From contig CM049321.1 in assembly GCA_026874595.1 (NCBI GenBank), forward strand, positions 46,433,797 through 46,497,796: a stretch of 64,000 bases of DNA. The letters run 5' to 3'. This stretch comes from Sipunculus nudus. Lineage: Eukaryota > Annelida > Sipuncula > Golfingiida > Sipunculidae. The position numbers and the translations under genes are program-made. Each line of letters starts with the position of its first letter. Position 1 is the stretch's first letter. The notes beneath the pieces were generated by a model. That model was not told the DNA's origin. It did no database searches and saw only the letters and a program-made list of their open reading frames with translations. Below, piece after piece: positions 10,905 to 21,195 of this stretch.

Positions 10905-11400
10905 AAGGGCACCATAAAGCGGAGCATCCCCTCGCACAGGACATCTTTAGAATGGGCGTATTACCGGTACACAGTGTAAAAATGAGAAGGGTGGCTCTCT
11001 GGCCTTGACCTATGCTCCTGTGGCCTCAATTAAATAGGGTTCTTCAACCATGGATTGGTGAGCAATATCTGTAAGATGAAAGGTTTTGGTCAAACGGTTT
11101 TGCCTAAATGGGTCCATAAGCTTTTTCTAGGAGTGGGCCCTTTGGTCATGACCTTTGTCCCATGACCTGACCATGGACGAGTGAGCCATATTTGCAAGAT
11201 GAAAGGTTTGGGTCAAAAGGTTTTACTTTAAATTGGTCAACAATTTTTTTTTAAGAAATGGGCCCTGTGGCCTTGACCTTTGACCCTGTGACCTGAAAAT
11301 CAAAAGGGTTCTTCATCCATAGGTGGGTGAGCGATAAATGCAAAATGAAAGGTTTTGGTCAAACGGTTGGCTTAAAATAGGCCCACAACAAGTCTTGTAT
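10905..11400 (-). repeat. Dispersed repeat family A copy
   Basis: Contains TGACCTTTGACCCTGTGACC and repeated phrases on the theme 'gcaagatgaaaggtttgggtcaaa'. Its outer end (GGGCACCATAAAGCGGAGCA then CCCCTCGCAC) reappears inverted near 61390-61420, which marks one boundary of the family. Confidence 0.6.
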
Positions 11401-12060
11401 ACAAGATAAAGCAATCCAAATTCTATGGGTATGCAAAATATCAAGCTGATCAATAATACCACTCTTGAGATAAATGCATCAATGTATTCTACAGATACAT
11501 GCTTGTAGGTGGCACCACAGGATGCCTTGAATGAGAGATTTATCAAAAATGGATGAACATGCAGCAATTCAGGCCTAAACACCAAACCACTGATGAGTAA
11601 AGGGGATTATTTTTTATTCTGCGAAAAAATGAAGGTAGGTTGTGCCACCTGTCTCGTCTATGACAAAGTTGAATATGAATAAAAATAATTTCAAGCTGAT
11701 ATCTAGCTGCCTCCTGAGATATGTGCAATTTTCATCTGAAACATATTTATGGATGGAGGCTACATGAAAATGATTGTATATGGCACCAACAGGCTTCTGT
11801 ACAAGATTGAGGTATCAATGATCAATGGACATGCAAAATTAAAGGCTGATACATTAAACCACTACTGATAATAAATGCATCAATGTGTTCTTCAAATATG
11901 CATTTGTAGATGGAGCCACTATACTCCTGTACAAGAAATCCACCAAAGATAGATGAACCACCAGGCTTGTGTATGAGATTAATTAAGGTATCACAGATCT
12001 ATGGACATATAAAAGTTCAGGTAGATTTTAAAAAAAAAAGACTACTGAGATAAATGCATG
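11400..12060. repeat. Dispersed repeat family B copies
   Basis: Tandem-like series of diverged blocks with phrases such as GTAGGTGGCACCACA, ATGCATCAATGTATTCT and ATGGACATGCAAAAT, like 2690-3060. No gene. Confidence 0.5.
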
Positions 12061-12305
12061 GATGTAGTCTGACAATGAATTATAATTATGTGTGACACAA
12101 GTGCTAATTCTTTATACACTGAGTCATAAATAAAATCTGAGCAATTTTCACTGTGGTCCACCAAAATGGAACAATCCTTAAACTTAAGCAGTTGGGGGAC
12201 TGTCTTCACCAAAATATTTTAGTACACTTAAATTTTGCAGTGAATCAATAAAAGAAACTATTGAATTAATTTTGGTGGGGATCCAGACCACCATCTGGAT
12301 CCAAG

Positions 12306-12364
<59 letters not shown>

Positions 12365-13225
12365 CACTCTTTTTACAAGCAGCCTTAGTCATATACGTTG
12401 GAAATTTGGCGTATCTGCAAGAATGAAGACATCATCCACATTATGACGTCACGTCATGGGTAGCTCGGTACAAGGTGTTGCCCTTCGTGATACAGCCCGC
12501 CATTTCCAATCTTAATGTTCCCTGCTCCCCATTAAACAGTCATGTAGAAAATATTTTAACTTCTCCACAATAGAAATTTTTTTTGTTCAAGTCTTCCATG
12601 TCTGCAACCTAAAATCTACATGCATTACACTCAATATGATTCCATTTTTCATGCTACAGGATAGCTGAAGTCGTCACGTCAGTGAATCAATACAAACATA
12701 ACGTCAGTTTGGTACCCTGATTGTGAAACAGCCCATATCTAGTTGCCAAGGCCCAAGCACCATCTACCAAGTGAACAGGAAACTAGTTCGGATATTTTGA
12801 ATTAATATCTATGGAGTGCTTTGTGCAATGGGGGTCTGACTTCAGGTGTAACATAGAAATGCCACCTCCTGGAGAAAACCCCCTGCTTTAGTTAATAATG
12901 AGAATGATGAGAATATCGCATTTACTTGGCTACTGGCAGCCATTTTGATCGGAGTGACAGGGCACAATGTTACACCATATCCTAAAACTGGCAAAAAATC
13001 CAATGATTAAAAAAATCCCTCTGGCCAAAATTTTACCAACCACGATCCTAGACCCCCGTCACATGATGCAAATCCAGGTGCAACTGGGGTATTGTGGCAC
13101 CCTGGTTGCACTAGTGCACGGAGGCCTAACGGGTCACAATGGGGGGGGGGGGGGGCCGGGTCACAGGAAGAGGCCTTCCTGGGACCCCCGTTGTAGGAAG
13201 GACGGTCAATTGTTTAATGTTAGGA
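12061..13225. other. Intergenic DNA with (TA)n and a CRE-like site
   Basis: Holds a (TA)n array at about 12311-12356, then TGACGTCACGTCA near 12443-12455, a perfect cAMP-response-element palindrome with an extra half-site. Diverged sequence similar to 12440-12500 recurs at 12670-12750. A G run lies at 13140-13155. I see no gene. Confidence 0.4.
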
Positions 13226-13780
13226 CAATTCCCGGAGCCACTATAGAACGCAGGCTTCGCTTGTATTGAGGAACATATAAATAAAATTGTCACCTCTCAT
13301 TCCCTATTTTAACTCCTACTTTTCCCTGTAGATGTCCCTACACTCAACTTTTCTAACATAAATACTAAGCATCAGAAGTCGCCTGAATCCGGAATCGAAC
13401 CTACGATCTCTGGACTAGGAGCCCTACACGCTACTAAGTGAGCCGTGAAGACGAGATACCACCAGGAGCAAGTTTTGTTCATTTATATCTGCGATTGAAG
13501 AGGCATCTATCGCGAAAATGGGAAACCATTTACTATTTTAACAGGAAAATTAAGCTTAAGGTGGGGGCTCCGCCCCCACACCCCCGTTCAGACGGGGAAC
13601 CAAGGTTCCCCGGACCCCTCCTCCTCTAATATAATAAACTCCAGCTATGAGCAAAATTAAATACGGGAATTCTGAGGAAAATGATATGTATCGGCCTTTT
13701 CCAGGAAACAATTTATTATGCGACACCCGTTTTACCGGCGGTAGGCTGAAGCCCGGTTTCTATAGTTCTGCCCAATTCCC
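13226..13780. mobile_element. Terminal-inverted-repeat element (family R), copy 1
   Basis: An element of 539 bases (13234-13772) flanked by a perfect 8-bp duplication CAATTCCC (13226-13233 and 13773-13780). Its ends are inverted: GGAGCCACTATAGAAC on the left and the complement of GGCAGAACTATAGAAAC on the right. The second copy at 50888-52481 has different target sequence. An 8-bp duplication fits hAT-class transposition. No transposase is encoded; the open frames inside are short. Confidence 0.85.
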
Positions 13781-14511
13781 ACACCTCTGCTCTAGTGGAC
13801 CCTTTTCTGCGCTAATATAACTCAAAGTGTGGGCTCATTCCATTAGTCTCTGGGGAATTTAATAACAATTTGGTGATTGAGCAATGTATGGAAACAACAT
13901 TTTATGCGACACCCGCTTGCTATATTTAGGTGTAGACCTATTCTGAACATTTGCGACAGCGGTTTCATGAACCAACCTTTCTCAGTAATGAACGTGTGTT
14001 TGGAGAACTGCAACAACTGATATATACCTTATTTACAGAGATCTGGAATCAATGTTATCTTCCTCACATCGTCGGTCCTCCGTCCTTCACCTTAACCCAG
14101 TCTGGCCAGATATGAAGAGAAAGTGTTTAAAACCTGGACGTCTCGCTCCAAAAGCTGGACGTTGATTCAACAATATGTTATGCCATTATGTAATATATAT
14201 GATTCAATTTAAATAATAATACTACCTTTTCCTACTTTTATTGTATATCAAGTAAGTCTCGAGTACTGTCATTTTTCTCATGCTGCATGGGTATATCATC
14301 AATTCAGCATAATGAACACTAATCTTAAAGGTAAAAATAGTATAAGGATATATATACGAACTAAATCCAATTGAAAATTACAGCTATTTATTCTATTCAG
14401 TACAATGTGGGAAATAAATGGGTTGTCCTACCTATGTGAGAAAAGTCAAATAGGAAATATTGTTGAAATGTAAAATATTGACATGTTAAAATCAATAATG
14501 AAATGCGCATG
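13781..14511. other. Intergenic DNA
   Basis: No gene or recognisable repeat seen. Confidence 0.3.
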
Positions 14512-15167
14512 CCCAGCTAGCACAAAAACATTTTAAAAATGTTTTTTCGTGATATTTTTATAACTTTTTTTGTATGTTCGAAAAAACGTGTTTAAAATGT
14601 TTTGCTCAAACGTTTTAAAAATGTTATTTTAATGTTTTAAAAATGTTTTTGTAAAACTCTTTAAAAAATTTTCATAATATTTTATAAACATTTCATGAGT
14701 TACATTTTTTTGATATTTTAGAAATGTTTCCTTCAAAATATCCTAGAAACATTTTTATAACATTTTCACATTTATCTGTATGCTGAAACATATTCCCCAC
14801 AACCCAATTTGTGATAAGTTTTGCATGGGTTTATATCATACGTTGTGAATATATAAGTATTTATTTCATATTTTGAATTGACAGGGTTTCTGTAGTGTGT
14901 GCAGGATATGGCAAAATGGTAACCAACTTTTGTAGTACCAACATGGTTAAAAATCTGCATGAATATAAAAGTAGAAACATACTTTCCCCATTATTTTATC
15001 TATATTATGTTCATATTTGCCAAAAAATATATTTAAACCATAGAGTTAATTCATCTCTGTTGAAACTACAGCAGCATATTTTATATCATTTCTGTTTACA
15101 ACTTCACACCAGATAAACATATTCTCACGTATCAACAAAGAAAAGAGTAACTGGTAAGGCACAGAGA

Positions 15168-15173
15168 TTTATT
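15168..15173 (-). terminator. Polyadenylation signal AATAAA
   Basis: AATAAA on the minus strand lies 9 bases past the TGA at 15183-15185. Taken with the upstream splice acceptor, this makes the small exon next to it credible. Confidence 0.45.
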
Positions 15174-15182
15174 TAAAAAACA

Positions 15183-15260
15183 TCAGTCTGAATCAGAGTC
15201 TGTGATGTCTTCCACTGGAGCAGGCTCCCTTCCTTTCTTTTTCTTCTTTGCCTCTTATGT
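15183..15260 (-). CDS. Candidate terminal exon with KKKKK and acidic tail
   Basis: Minus-strand sequence after TCTATTTCTACAG (acceptor, exon from 15260) reads in one frame A-K-K-K-K-K-G-R-E-P-A-P-V-E-D, then I-T-D-S-D-S-D and TGA. An AATAAA follows closely. The lysine run and Ser/Asp tail resemble nuclear-protein C-termini, and the acidic tail includes CK2-type S/D sites. A TAA precedes GAG-GCA in this frame right after the CAG acceptor, so a slightly later acceptor (TAAG) or another frame would be needed. That ambiguity limits confidence. It lies inside the 14.5-17.9 kb element, either its own gene or a captured exon. Confidence 0.35.
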
Positions 15261-15718
15261 CTGTAGAAATAGATATGTACATATTACCATAAATGAAATT
15301 CACTAAACAAAAACTTAAAGTGGGCAGGTAATCAATTGACAGGAATTTATTTATCCTATAACATACAAGATGTCAATCAATTACTGAATATCTACTATAT
15401 AGTGTATTACTATATGATACCTGACAAATCTGATAGGAGAGTACAGTTGTTTAATTTATTGATAATACAAAAAGTACACTTCTTTAAAAAGTAAATCTAG
15501 ATGAGACAGAATGTTCCCTTTACCCAGAAAACATAAAGAAAACCACAATATTATTTTACCAGTTTAAAAATACTTTAATAGTACATTATCTTAAGTACAA
15601 TGCATATAATTTTTCTATATATATCAAGTGATATCGGCATATTGTTTCAGGGATATCTAAGTTGTCAATACAATATTTTTCTTTTATTATATAATATACA
15701 TAAATATATATAATGTAT

Positions 15719-15829
15719 ATATTAGTGCTCAGTAGGATATATATATATATATATAATATGTATATAAATATATGATTTTTTTCACGAATAATTGAGGAAA
15801 AAAAAATTCCAGTGAAACCTGTTTTGGCC

Positions 15830-15865
<36 letters not shown>

Positions 15866-15947
15866 AAGAGAGAGAGAGAGAGAGGGAGAGAGAGAGGGAG
15901 AAGGAGAGGGAGAGAGAGTTCACATAAATACATAGGGTTTATATATT

Positions 15948-16004
<57 letters not shown>
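15719..16004. repeat. (TA)n and (GA)n microsatellites
   Basis: Alternating TATA and GAGA arrays at about 15739-15755, 15832-15910 and 15945-16004. The apparent Ser/Leu-rich open frames across them are simple-sequence artefacts. Confidence 0.9.
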
Positions 16005-16005
<1 letters not shown>

Positions 16006-16125
16006 ACAGCAGGCAGTATCATGTGGTTGGTGTATGTCATTTAATTGTACAGGAATGTCACAAATAAGGCTTGGCCTGATAGTGGTGCCCTTTGCACCTA
16101 ATGCAGCTCTGTAATGCATGCTTGG
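15990..16125 (-). CDS. Possible exon inside the palindromic-end element
   Basis: On the minus strand an open frame starts M-H-Y-R-A-A-L-G-A-K-G-T-T-I-R-P and continues S-L-I-C-D-I-P-V-Q-L-N-D-I-H-Q before running into the (GA)n array. Composition is protein-like, but I see no domain and no convincing splice sites. It may belong with the small exon at 15183-15260. Confidence 0.15.
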
Positions 16126-16715
16126 AGAGCTGGCATGTTACTGGATGACAGCTCATTAGACTGGTGTAGACGCACCTAAACTATGGATAATATTGACCCC
16201 AAATTTTATTAACATAAAACAAGTGAATAATCACACACACACAATAACAAGATGTATATAAAAAACCGATTTGAATGAAAATTTAGTAAATTTATTATAA
16301 AAATGACCTGGAAAATGCTGATGATGTTGCTATATATTTTTATATTATAGATAATAAATGATATAAATGATCAATTATACATACTGATACAGGCAAAAGA
16401 AACATCTTCCTATGAGTATGTGCCTATTCTGTCATTATTACTTCTATACTTTCTACCCTATATAAATAAATGTGTGCATGTGTGTTTGAAATTTCTTGTA
16501 CAGCAGAATCAGTTGTGGTCATGATATTGTTGTATACAGGTTGGATGGCTGTCACCCCTCTCCAGCTGAATTGAAACCCTGTTTTAAGCTGCTTGCATCA
16601 TGGCACAATGAGTTTTAATAAACAAATGTACCAATGGTTCTGCTACTTATTAGCTATTTGGAAATTATCAATTATGAATATGGATGAAAATTAGAGGAAA
16701 AGATACATGAAATAT

Positions 16716-16800
16716 ACTCACAATAGCTTGAACACTTAGACCCTCCACTTCAACTGTTTAGTCTGGTATGCTGAATTTCCCGCCAAAATGTGGTCTCTAC
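16716..16800 (-). promoter_or_regulatory. E2F-like site and 5' splice donor
   Basis: TTTTGGCGGGAAA (minus strand, 16776-16788) is a full match to the E2F site. It is followed downstream by ...CTATT|GTGAGT, a strong donor at 16721-16716. No ATG lies between, so this could be a promoter with an untranslated first exon for the small minus-strand gene suggested at 15183-15260. Inference only. Confidence 0.3.
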
Positions 16801-17154
16801 AGGGACACAGTAACTCTAGTTGATCCAATTAAGCCGCAATCCGTAAAAAAAACATGAGTTCGCCAGAGGGTTATATGATAAGTTACATACTGATTGTTGT
16901 AATGCCCAGGACCAAATTATCAGCATAATATGTACTTTTTGACACTTATTGCCCAGTTTTATTCTTGTTTTTTTTTAAGCTTATTTCTGAAGTTATAATT
17001 TAATCTGAACAAACTGCCTCCTGGATTCCAGTTTAAATATGGAACGAGAAGCAGAAGTTTGTTTAAATAAAAAATAATTATTTCACTTTTTTAAACTTTA
17101 GATCAGATCTGAAGATGCCAATTTTATTAATAAAATATACACTACTGTGATATT

Positions 17155-17156
<2 letters not shown>

Positions 17157-17220
<64 letters not shown>

Positions 17221-17335
17221 AGTTCCTTTGTATGTAACATATTTACACAGATAAATGTTTATATTTAAATATATATTAATATTACTTATATTTAATTAAT
17301 ATATATATGTATATATATATGTGTATATATAAATA
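17157..17335. repeat. (TA)n array
   Basis: About 60 bases of uninterrupted TA, then degenerate TATA-rich sequence. Confidence 0.95.
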
Positions 17336-17944
17336 TATATTTTACATCTTATACAATCTAAATATGTCTCATAAATAATTCAAGTAAACATTTTTATCAA
17401 CATTTAAAAATTTTTAAAAAACTTTTTTTGTTGTATTTGTTAACATTTTTTAAACATTTTTAACTATTTCATTCACAAGTATACCTAAGGCATTGACAGA
17501 TGACGCGGTCACGAAAATCCCTGGAATGGGATTGGGTTATTTAAGTCATATTACATCTTGTACATTTTTAATATGTCTCATAAATGTTTCAAGTAACATT
17601 TTTCATCAACATTTAAAAAACATTTTAAAAACGTTTTCAAAATGTTTAAAACAAGTTTTGAGAACCCATTTATGCGCTCTATGAGAAAAAATGTTTAAAA
17701 ATGTTTTATAAATGTTTTAAAAAAAGTTTTGTTATAACATTTATGCGCTCTATGAGAAAAAATGTTTAAAAAATGTTTTAAAAATGTTATAAAAATGTTT
17801 TGATAAAAATGTTCTATTGTAACATTTATGCGCCATTAGTAAAAACATTTTAAAAATGTTTTCAAAACATTTTTAAAAGATGTTCTGTTGAAACATTTAT
17901 GCAACATATTGAAAATGTTTTAAAAATGTTTTGTGCTACCTGGG

Positions 17945-18383
17945 TGGTCTGTGAAAGAGAAACGTAAGATATTTTATTGGAAGTGCTCATTTCTACTCCC
18001 CCTCGGTTTTACCACTCCCTATGTTAGATAAAACAGTTGAGAGTTATTAGAATAGAAATTTATTAACAGCAAATCTGAAGGATAACATGAATATATATAA
18101 TAAAAATGAATGTTATAGGTCTTAACTTTGAGATGCATATTTATCGGTATAGTACGCGACAATAGACTTATATGTTATAGCATCCTAGCTATATCGCTTT
18201 TACGGTTTTAGTTTTCTTTTAATCAATTGCAAGTAATTAAAAAAAATATGGCACCACAGTAGGCCTTACATTATGCAAAGTGTTCAAGATGAAATCGGTG
18301 ATATGGTAAATTACTGTAACAACAACCTAGCTGCCAGAGTAGTGGGCGCCAGTCCAGTTTTCATTACTGTCTGCATGGCATTA
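17945..18383. other. Intergenic DNA
   Basis: No recognisable gene. A 70-codon open frame begins at 18273, but its end runs into the palindrome's tandem motif and it shows no domain. Confidence 0.25.
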
Positions 18384-19582
18384 TACGGAAGCGTGTTCCT
18401 GCCACCTGGTAAGAGAAAAATAAATTATTTATCTCGTACGTACGACATACTATCTCGTACGTACGACATACTTTCTCGTACGTAAGACATAGTATCTCGT
18501 ACGTACGACATATTATCTCGTAAGTACGACATAGTATCTCGTACGTACTTCATACTCTTACGCATCTGATTCCCAGAATACAGGCCAACTGATCTATATG
18601 TATAAGCAATATGTATAAGCAATAAAAATGCATGTTCGTACACTAACTACACAACATCTTCACCTTGCAAACCAGCGGAACACCGTTGAAAAAAAATACA
18701 TATGTTTATTTATGTTTTTATTTATTTATTTATTTATACTATAAATGTAAATGCTATTCGATTTATCATTGTTTCTTTGTGTCTAGGTTTCGGAAATATT
18801 TCAAGGAAATTAAATTTATCAAATCGCTGTCTGCCAGTCATATACAGAACTTTCATTTTTAAATAGGTAATTAAATTCTGTTAGCAGTGTATGCTATTAT
18901 AATGATGAGCCTGTCATAATATTAATAAGAAAAAATATTGCCTTTGCCAAATTGAAACTACCTTTCAGTTCAACTGATGGGATCAAGCACTTCGTGTCAT
19001 AATATATAAATCAGGAACCTCTCCTTACGGGCATCTCTGTATTACAGACGCCTCAATATTGCAATCATGGTTCATATTCTTTTGTAATAATATGTGTTTT
19101 GTCTCACGTTATTAACTCATTTTGGCTGAATACGAAAGTTGTTCAGCAAATCCATGCCGATACACGGGCTTAATTAATATATCCTGTTTACCGGTTTTGT
19201 ATACCTTATTATGGTTCTGTGTGTTAGTAAACACAGTGCAGCTTTGTCTGTTTACTATAACAAGACCGCGTGACCAGAAGTAAGATCTTAGTCTAGCACA
19301 CGCGACAATTAAAAAAACAAAGGAAGAAACATGAAAGAAAAAACACAAAAAAAAGCTTGAAAAACATTGATTTGTGAAGTTTATTTTACGGCCACCAGGT
19401 GGCGTGAGCGCTGTTTGTTTTTCCACTTGTATACTGGAGAAAGCAAACGATTCGAAGAACGAAATATTGAAAGATACCGTAATAGTTTAAGGAGACAAAA
19501 TTGTATTTCATGTATACTCAAAATACCTGGTTTGTATAATAAAAATAGGTCCTTTTTCATTTAAACTCTCCACTATACTATC

Positions 19583-19648
<66 letters not shown>

Positions 19649-21195
19649 TATATGTGTGTGTGTTTGTGTGTGTTTGTGTGTGCGTGTGTGTGAAAAGACT
19701 GAAAACCTTGGGATATAATACCAGCGTTGTGTAAGAATGGATCATCCGGTGGATACTATTAATGTCATTAGTAATACATGTAATGTCTATCAGAGGTTCT
19801 TAATTGTTTGAGCAGATAAAATATCCCGACACATGCAAGGGAATACAATTAGTTATTGTTACTTGCGGGGGAGTCCTATGCTTATATGGCAAATTTGAAA
19901 TGGAAATAAAATTTAGAAACGAGACCAATCGTTTAGAAACGAGACAAACACAGCGCTCACGCCACCTGGTGGTGGTACAGCATAAATGCACAATGCAAGG
20001 GTTTTCAAGCTTCTCTAGGTGTTTCTTCTTTCATGTTTCTTTTCTTCTTTTATAATTGTGGCATGTGGATCTTTCCTCTTGACACCCGGCCTTCTTATGT
20101 AAACACTTAGGAGACACTTGTAGAGGTTCTGTAATACAGAGATGCCCATTAGGGAAGGTTCATGATTCATATATTATGAAACGAAGTGCTTGATCCCATA
20201 AGCTGAATTTCATGCCGTTTACAGAAGGGCGAGTTACACGTACATGTACCACATACAAGATCTTATATCAATCCGCAAATGAGACAAATCTGAGGTGTAG
20301 ATTTTACCACCACTTCAGCCTGACATATGAGGTTATGACTTATTTTAGAATTTCGTATTCTTCTGTCACAGATTAATCGCACGTCCATGAGTGAAAGTTT
20401 TAATTTATTTTTTTTATATAAATTATACGTACCCCATTAAATCGATTGTTGTCTGTTCAGCTACTCATTAATCATATCAATGGCTGTATATGTATTAAAT
20501 AGTTTAAAAGATCAACTACACGAAGCGTTATGTATAAATCTGTTTCTTAGAAAGATCAGTTTAGAATATTAGAAAAGTGCCCCACATATATCCATTCTTA
20601 ATTACTTAAAATCAGGCTATTTAGGAACTGTACCTCTTGTCCGAACCCTTCTTTCCCCGAAAAGGAGTTTCAGTTTGGCAAATACAAGATTTATTTCTTA
20701 TTAACATTATGACAGACTCACTATTATAACATCATATACTGCTAACATTATTTAATCACCTGTCTTAAACTGAGAGTTCTGTATATGAATGTCTGACGAT
20801 TTGATATATGTTTGATATATTACAGAAATCTGGACACACACAAAAAAATGTGAATTGAATACCATTTAATTATATGCTAATAAATAAATAGATATATGTG
20901 AGTTTTTGTGTTGGTTTAAACGGTGGTCCAGCGGTTTGCAAGGAGTTAGAGATGTTGTATATATAGTTAATGTGAAAACATACATTATTTAACATATACA
21001 TATTGCTTATACATATTTCTGTTGGCATGTTGTCTAGTCTATGAATCAGATCCGGATAATTTATCATGTCGTACTTGCGAGACAAGTATGTCGTACGTAC
21101 GAGACAAGTATGTCGTACATACGAGATAGTATGTCGTACGTACGAGATAAATGATACATTGTTCTTTTACCAGGTGGTAGCAATACGTTTCCGTA
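18384..21195. mobile_element. 2.8-kb imperfect palindrome (fold-back element)
   Basis: The two halves are inverted copies. Outer ends share TACGGAA.CGT, then CCACCTGGTAA.AGAA, then a tandem TCTCGTACGTACGACATA motif (18428-18548 and the complement at 21066-21147). Further in, matching pairs are ATGTATAAGCAATATGTATA / its complement near 21000, CCTTGCAAACC (18665 / 20940), AGCAGT.TATG (18885 / 20740), CATCTCTGTATTACAG (19040 / 20125), and GCCACCTGGTGGC with GAAACATGAAAGAA (19325-19400 / 19955-20040). The centre is (TC)n(TA)n(TG)n near 19580-19690. The right arm has about 420 extra bases (20220-20640). Flanks GCATTA and GCGTTA could be a worn target duplication. No protein is recognised. Confidence 0.8.
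19583..19693. repeat. (TC)n(TA)n(TG)n at palindrome centre
   Basis: Contiguous CT, TA and TG arrays exactly at the loop of the large palindrome. Confidence 0.95.

Larger units (their letters stand above)
14512..17944. mobile_element. 3.4-kb element with palindromic repetitive ends
   Basis: The left end CCCAGCTAGCACAAAA mirrors the right end, whose complement reads CCCAGGTAGCACAAAA. Both ends run inward through arrays of AAAATGTTTTAAAAATGTT-like self-complementary units (about 14525-14770 and 17390-17930). The right array also repeats ATTTATGCGCTCTATGAG. The interior holds (TA)n, (GA)n and possible exons on the minus strand. I could not find a clear target duplication or a transposase, so the superfamily is open. 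Confidence 0.65.

Noticed and set aside
15729-16119. Ser/Leu/Tyr-Ile-rich ORFs
   Set aside because: The repetitive part is translation of (GA)n and (TA)n microsatellites. Only the non-repeat part near 16000-16125 was kept, as a weak exon candidate.
18273-18485. 70-codon ORF with a neutral N-terminus
   Set aside because: Its 3' part is the tandem TCTCGTACGTACGACATA motif of the palindrome, and it has no domain, splice signal or paralogue.
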